Assembly (NCBI RefSeq): GCF_050908995.1
Contig: NC_135118.1
Location: 21,399,501-21,463,500 of the forward strand
DNA: 64,000 nt
Origin: Andrena cerasifolii
Taxonomy: Eukaryota; Arthropoda; Insecta; Hymenoptera; Andrenidae
Reading direction: 5' to 3'
The notes under the pieces were generated by a model. The model was not told where the DNA came from, did no database searches, and worked only from the letters and a program-made list of their open reading frames with translations. The number at the start of each line of letters is the position of its first letter. Within the stretch, counting starts at the first letter, position 1. A program made the position numbers and the translations under genes. Shown here in pieces: positions 59,151 through 64,000 of the stretch.

Positions 59151-60521
59151 TAGGGTAGACCGAGGGCGATTGTAACAGGGGGGGAGCGATTGTAACGCGT
59201 TAAATATCTCAAAACATATGATAGATATTAACACAAATTTTGGATAATGATAACTTACTTTCTCTCTAATCTGTGGGATATAACTTTAAAGATATAATTG
59301 AAGAGTCCTTGTAGATAAAACTGTAAGTGCTAAAAATCAAAGTTTTCAAGGAGAGAGAGAAAACTTCCCCGATTTTAAATTATTAACGAAATTTGATTTG
59401 TGTTGATTGCTAAACATGCTTAAGTAACAATAACTCAAATGCATCACAAAATTTTCTATTCTTTGCATTAATGTAGTCTAAATTCGTTACAAAAATTGTA
59501 TTTTTAGAAAACCCTGTAAGTGCCGCCTCTTACAATTAGATACGGAGAAAACTGAGTATGTCATTTATTTAAATTTCCAAGCACTGCAAGTGCCAATCCT
59601 GTTTGTCTCTAGTTAATTGGCTCTTACATTTTTTTCTACAGAAGTGGCGCTGGACTTATTTATAAAGGGAAATTGCATTAAAATTCTGTACTATACATAG
59701 TAGGGTGACCGGGGGCGATAGTAACAGGGGGGGGGGGGGTTGTAACGCGTTAAATATCTCAAAACATATGGTAGATATTAACACAAATTTTGGATATGTG
59801 ATAAAGAATGAAATTTCAAATACACACATCCATATCCTAGCAGTATAGATACACAATAGACATGCATAGTGAAGAAAATAACTTTTCGATACCCTAAACT
59901 AACTTTTCCTTACTGATTTAAAATTATAATATAAATACTCCCTTTGTAAGTACGTGTTTTCTCTATTTTTTAATATTTAATGTGGCCATTTTTAAAGCAA
60001 TACTGATCGTTACTTATCACTCTTAAGTGTCTCGTTAATAAAAATTTAAAATTTAAGTTGAAAAAATCCTATAGCACAGCACAAGCAAATCAAATGAAAA
60101 ATGGGTGCAATGTACTGAATGTAAGGATTCATCACACGAAGAATGCACCAGCCAAAACGTTTTCTATTTCTGCCACAATGGCGACACCGCATAATTGGTT
60201 ATAAATTTTACTTTTTTCATTTATTATTATAATTAAAATCAACAAATATTTTAATTTCGTAAAGTTAAATTTGTGCTACTATCGACTCCATGCAGTGTTA
60301 CAACCGACCCGGGGTCAGGGACGGTTGTAACACTTTCTCCGCTTCTCATTTTTTATTAATAACCGGAATATTACTTGACATACAGCGAAACTGTTGTGGC
60401 TCAAATATTGCCAGATAAGTAAGTAACATTTTCGTAAAAAAAACTGTTGTTGTAACTGTAATAGTTTTTGCGTAATCGTATTCCAAAGTCAAAGTGTTGC
60501 TACCGCCCCCGGTCTACCCTA
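59151..60521. mobile_element. TAGGG-tip TIR transposon, 1.37 kb, non-autonomous
   Basis: The left end TAGGGTAGACCGAGGGCGAT pairs with the inverse of the right end TAGGGTAGACCGGGGGCGGT, about 26 bp. TA at the tips and an ATATG/CATAT extension outside fit a TA target. The phrase GCGATTGTAAC or a variant recurs behind the left tip and again, as inverted pairs GTTACAACCG/CGGTTGTAAC, at 60297-60332. No transposase frame is present. It contains a second copy of its own left end at 59701. Confidence 0.75.
59701..59800 (+). repeat. Internal second copy of the left end of the 59151 element
   Basis: TAGGGTGACCGGGGGCGATA followed by a 14-base G run and GTAACGCGTTAAATATCTCA repeats 59151-59248 almost base for base, through ATTAACACAAATTTTGGAT. 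Either the real element runs 59701-60521 and the first 550 bp are a truncated neighbour, or the left end was duplicated within one element. Confidence 0.75.
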
Positions 60522-62573
60522 CATATGTAATACGTAAAGTACAAGTAGTGTTGAGTTTGACACACAGGCATGTCAATATATGAGTTTTAAACTTCCTTTT
60601 GACCACCACGGCGTTTGATGTTGAAGGAAGTTGGGTCGTGGTAAGTAATGGAGTCTTTGGAAGGGTTCCTTTAGACTTAGATTTTAGAGGGAGAGTGAAT
60701 GGAAGGCATTCGGCAGAAATTCCTTGCTTGATGAGCGAACAGGATAAATGGAAATAGGAATGGATTTAAGAATGTTATTATTATTAAGTAACTGTATTTT
60801 TAAGTTCAAAGTGAATTGTTAATAGTCACAGTACCGAGAGTTTACGAAATGCTTAAATATTTAAAAAAAAAGACAGTTCTGTCACTGATGAGCTATGAAA
60901 TGTTTCCAAATCGATAGGTACTTCATTCAAGTTTGCATGAAATAATAGCTACTGATATTTACTGAATATTCGGTGTACGCAACGAAGGTCTGCTCATGGA
61001 GCATCTGCCCCTTTTTGTACAACGAGGATGACAAATGTGCCTTCCTGTCGCGAGCACTGCTAGCATAAAATAATAATACAAACGTTAGTCGATTGTGCTG
61101 CTGATGTTCGATAGTGAACGGTCCACGCAAGAGAGGGGAATAACATAACAATAAGTGGCTAATTTACCAGCATACGGTGAATCCTTGTCATAGAAACCCG
61201 AGGGCCTCGCGTTTCGTGTTAACCTGTGGTTAAGTATGGTTTCTCTCTGAAGTAATTCGAAACAAGTCAAGAACCTGAAACTGCGAAACATCGCCACCAG
61301 CCGGGAAGCAGATAGTAAATATACTTTACGCGAGTTTCGTGACGAAATTCACTTCCTGCTGAAATTGGAAAGTATGGGAAATCGAATCCTTAAGAAGCCA
61401 GGCGGAGTTGACGAGCAACGACGTGGTAATCAATATTTTATACATAACTTTCTTACTTTTATTTCCCTCTCCGCTAGTGGCGTTTCGAATGAAAAAGTTG
61501 CGAAGCAACGGATCCCCTTTTCTATGAGATATATAAAACAGTATTCCGAAGATATATTTTAATCTTTCGCACTCCAAGTGCCTGTGCCTCTCAGGGACAC
61601 CAAACTTTTAATAATATTACACAGTGGTATCATTAAACATTGTAAAACTGACAGAATTCGCGATATATAGAATTGAAATGGGAAATTATTAAATTAGAAT
61701 TGTCGGGAATTATCGATTTCGAAAGTGTTATACTATATTTGTTTCCCTTCCTTTCATTAAGTATTTAATTGGAGTATTCAGCGAAGGATCTCTGGTCGAT
61801 TAAGCAGTGAATATATGCGCCACTATATACCAGCCAAACATGTGAAATCACTTCAGCTCTACCAGTTCTTTGAATAAATTCCATAAAACGTGTCGTAACT
61901 AGTTCGTTAAATTGAAATTTGTTTATTTTACACGTCAGTCCAGCGAAGTGAATTAACAGCAAAACCAAGTGAATTTACAACAAAGTTTGACTCTTCCCCT
62001 CGTACGACTCGGTGTAAATTCCACCTAACATTCCACGTGTTTGTACTCTTCCAACCATGAATTAAATATGCGCATAATTACGGTTTTAAGAGAGTTCGTG
62101 GTGCAGCAGGAGCATTTCCTGGACCAGGGGGGCGTATAGGTGATAACTGAATATGAATACTCGAACACAAATAGAAGCAGTAATTGTTAACTACCAGAAT
62201 TTGCACGTGAAAAGCTCAAAGCTCAGCTACTGCGCTAATAGTCCCCCCCGGAACAATTGTATTCCACCTTTCTGCATGAATTTAAATTCATTCTGAATTT
62301 ATTTGCAAACTTGCGCAATATCTTCTGGTTGTTTTTTTAAAAGCGTATCATAAATCTCATTATCGATTGCTCACAGCTGACGGGCAGTTGCGCAACAGGT
62401 TTGTTAATAAAAGCAAACCATCTCTGATATAATTAAATATCGAATCATTATTGGATCTCTATTGAAACGTTATCTCTGCTGACCAGGGCAAAAGTGTTCG
62501 CCTGACCTGCCGTATAATTGAAGGAGAATGATAATATACAATTCGTTATTCAGGGCGAATCTAAAGTAACAGA
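60522..62573. other. Gene-free spacer with a Tc1-like half-end
   Basis: At about 60580-60610, TTAAACTTCCTTTTGACCAC matches the right end of the 15528 MITE, without a left partner. Small frames at 60927-61577 have no domain. Confidence 0.4.

Positions 62574-62601
<28 letters not shown>
62574..62601 (+). repeat. Microsatellite (TA)n
   Basis: About 14 TA units that directly abut the hairpin at 62605. Confidence 0.95.
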
Positions 62602-62604
<3 letters not shown>

Positions 62605-62607
<3 letters not shown>

Positions 62608-62800
62608 TTAGTAATTCCAGCATTGAGACAATAAATTTAGAAAATTTTTATTCAGAAATAAGCATTCATAGACGTAATGTGTAATAACTATATTTTCTAA
62701 ATAATTCGAAAATATAGTTATTACACATTACGTCTATGAATGCTTATTTCTGAATTAAAATTTTCTAAATTTATTGTCTCAATGCTAGAATTACAAAATT
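62605..62800. repeat. Near-perfect hairpin, arms of about 94 bp
   Basis: AATTTAGTAATTCCAGCATT...GTGTAATAACTATATTTTC is followed, after a turn of about 8-12 bases (CTAAATAATTCG), by its almost exact inverse, ending AATGCTAGAATTACAAAATT. By eye only a handful of positions fail to pair. It may be a small palindromic MITE inserted in or next to the TA repeat. If transcribed it would fold into a long hairpin RNA. Confidence 0.85.
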
Positions 62801-64000
62801 CAAGATCCATGAATAGGAAATAATGTAGTGAAGCAATTTCAAACTCAGTAGTTCATTTAATTTGAATTTTTTTATTTTTAGAAGGTTTAATAAAAACACT
62901 TAATAATGTCAGTTTAAGGAGTGCAAAGGGTTAGTTAAAGAAAAGTAGGTGTATGATCAAGCACGTAATTGATTTTAGTAGTTTTGTAATTTTGAAAGTA
63001 GGTAGTTCAATTGGTTTTCGAGATATTCGATCAAAATGGTTTCTCACCTCCGAATTTGAGATTTGTTTCCATCCCTTTAATACGTGTAAAATATTTTTGT
63101 AACAACCACTTTCTACCAAAACCGCGTCAAGATTCGTGATAGTCACTTGGTGATGTTAGGAAGCCTGCTTAAAAATCACCCTACGTCTCCACTCCATGAA
63201 AAGGTTTCCTCCGTTTACCTAAATCAGTTTTCTGGAGTAGGTTACACGATCACTAGTAGCGTGGGTTGCTTGTCTCCCGCTGAACAGACGGCTGAAACGT
63301 GTGGCGAATTTCGATGAGCCACAATTGAATCGTCCCTAGGAGGATGGAATAGCAATTATCAAGATAGTTGGACCGCCCGTTTCCCAATCTTGTTGGTCAC
63401 TATAGCCATTCGCCATAGTAGTTCTTTGATCGTTCCATTGCTCCATTGTACGTACATAAACATTCTGTCTTCTATAAGTAGGCACCTTAAGACATCAGCT
63501 AAGATGAAAGAATTATTTCCTCTCTCTTTTGTATTTTTATCTACGCTAAGATTCTTTTCGTGTACACTATCTGTCAAGGAGAGTGCACGAGAGCACTTGG
63601 GTCACAAATTCAGAACACGATTACTGTAGACCATGTACATTGTACACAGTCTTAAATATCTTAAATGTATTCAGCACGGTAATTTTGTTGCAAGAATTCC
63701 GTACACAAATCTATAAATAAGAAAAGGTAAATAACTTTAAATAACTAATTATGGAAATGGTTCTTGAAAATTAGAAAAAGTGTGCACACACTAGGACTAT
63801 CCTATGGATTACACTTGAGTTTGTAATTTGATTACAGTTTCTTTTTTATTTCCTTGCAAAGTTGCAAGGAACGTGACCTATTTATTTGATACGTAATTCT
63901 ACTTAACTACATTTTGTGCGAGCTAATGGTAGGTATAAGAAATTTCAGACTAATTATCTCAATATATAAAGCACTAACTTTATAACGTTCCCTCGCGAAA
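62801..64000. other. Non-coding end of the window
   Basis: No supported gene. A minus-strand frame at 62931-63146 contains a GAG|GTGAGA donor-like site but no acceptor or known domain. Confidence 0.4.

Noticed and set aside
1..64000. CRISPR array, bacterial operon or phage features
   Set aside because: No regularly spaced short direct repeats with unique spacers, no ribosome-binding sites or long contiguous genes. The window is eukaryotic.

Overview
The window looks like a gene-poor, AT-rich stretch of an insect nuclear genome. The eukaryotic evidence is a split receptor gene with GT-AG introns, microsatellites and many non-autonomous DNA transposons. A relic of a mariner-type transposase, of a kind I know mainly from ant, bee and wasp genomes, makes Hymenoptera my best guess; that is inference. 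I see no bacterial operons, CRISPR array, rRNA or convincing tRNA.

Layout. The left 6.1 kb holds the 5' coding end of one gene on the minus strand, a class A (rhodopsin-like) G-protein-coupled receptor. Coding exon 1 (5885-6140) carries the N-terminus and TM1. Coding exon 2 (164-380) carries TM2, ECL1 and TM3. The 5.5 kb intron between them joins in phase 1, and the remaining exons lie beyond the left edge. The receptor has ENY where most family members have D/E-R-Y. From 6.2 to 64 kb I can support only one further possible exon, a 38-codon open segment at 40991-41104 (+) ending at a perfect CAG|GTAAGT donor, and one broken transposase fragment at about 49870-50150 (-).

The rest is dominated by fold-back and inverted-repeat elements. 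(1) Nine palindromic elements bounded by TTAA, most starting TTAAGGGG and 0.46-0.73 kb long where complete, lie at 8601, 12177 (partial), 16818, 24874 (outer), 25245 (nested in the previous one), 32971, 34671, 38296 and 50332. The nested pair lets the empty target site be read inside the window, and it shows a duplicated TTAA. (2) A group with TAGGG termini and short internal phrases repeated behind the tip lies at 6370, 17644, 45503, 59151 and 59701, with one-sided pieces at 28832 and 41416. (3) Two hAT-like miniature elements lie at 33888 (exact 8-bp duplication) and 39807. (4) Others are a 0.9 kb palindrome at 27097, a CAGTG-ended MITE at 47207 with a relative at the left edge, a Tc1-like MITE at 15528, and a near-perfect 94-bp-arm hairpin at 62605. 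There are also a 44/175-bp tandem array at 24250-24745, a 130-bp direct duplication near 23 kb, and a dispersed repeat seen at 4.6, 45.9 and 54.1 kb.

The genes do not form a pathway. The window is a receptor 5' end beside a long region, either intergenic or intronic for undetected 5' UTR exons, that has absorbed several transposon families. The most promising undescribed item is the TTAA palindrome group, whose arms differ strongly between subfamilies but share tips and an internal core motif.
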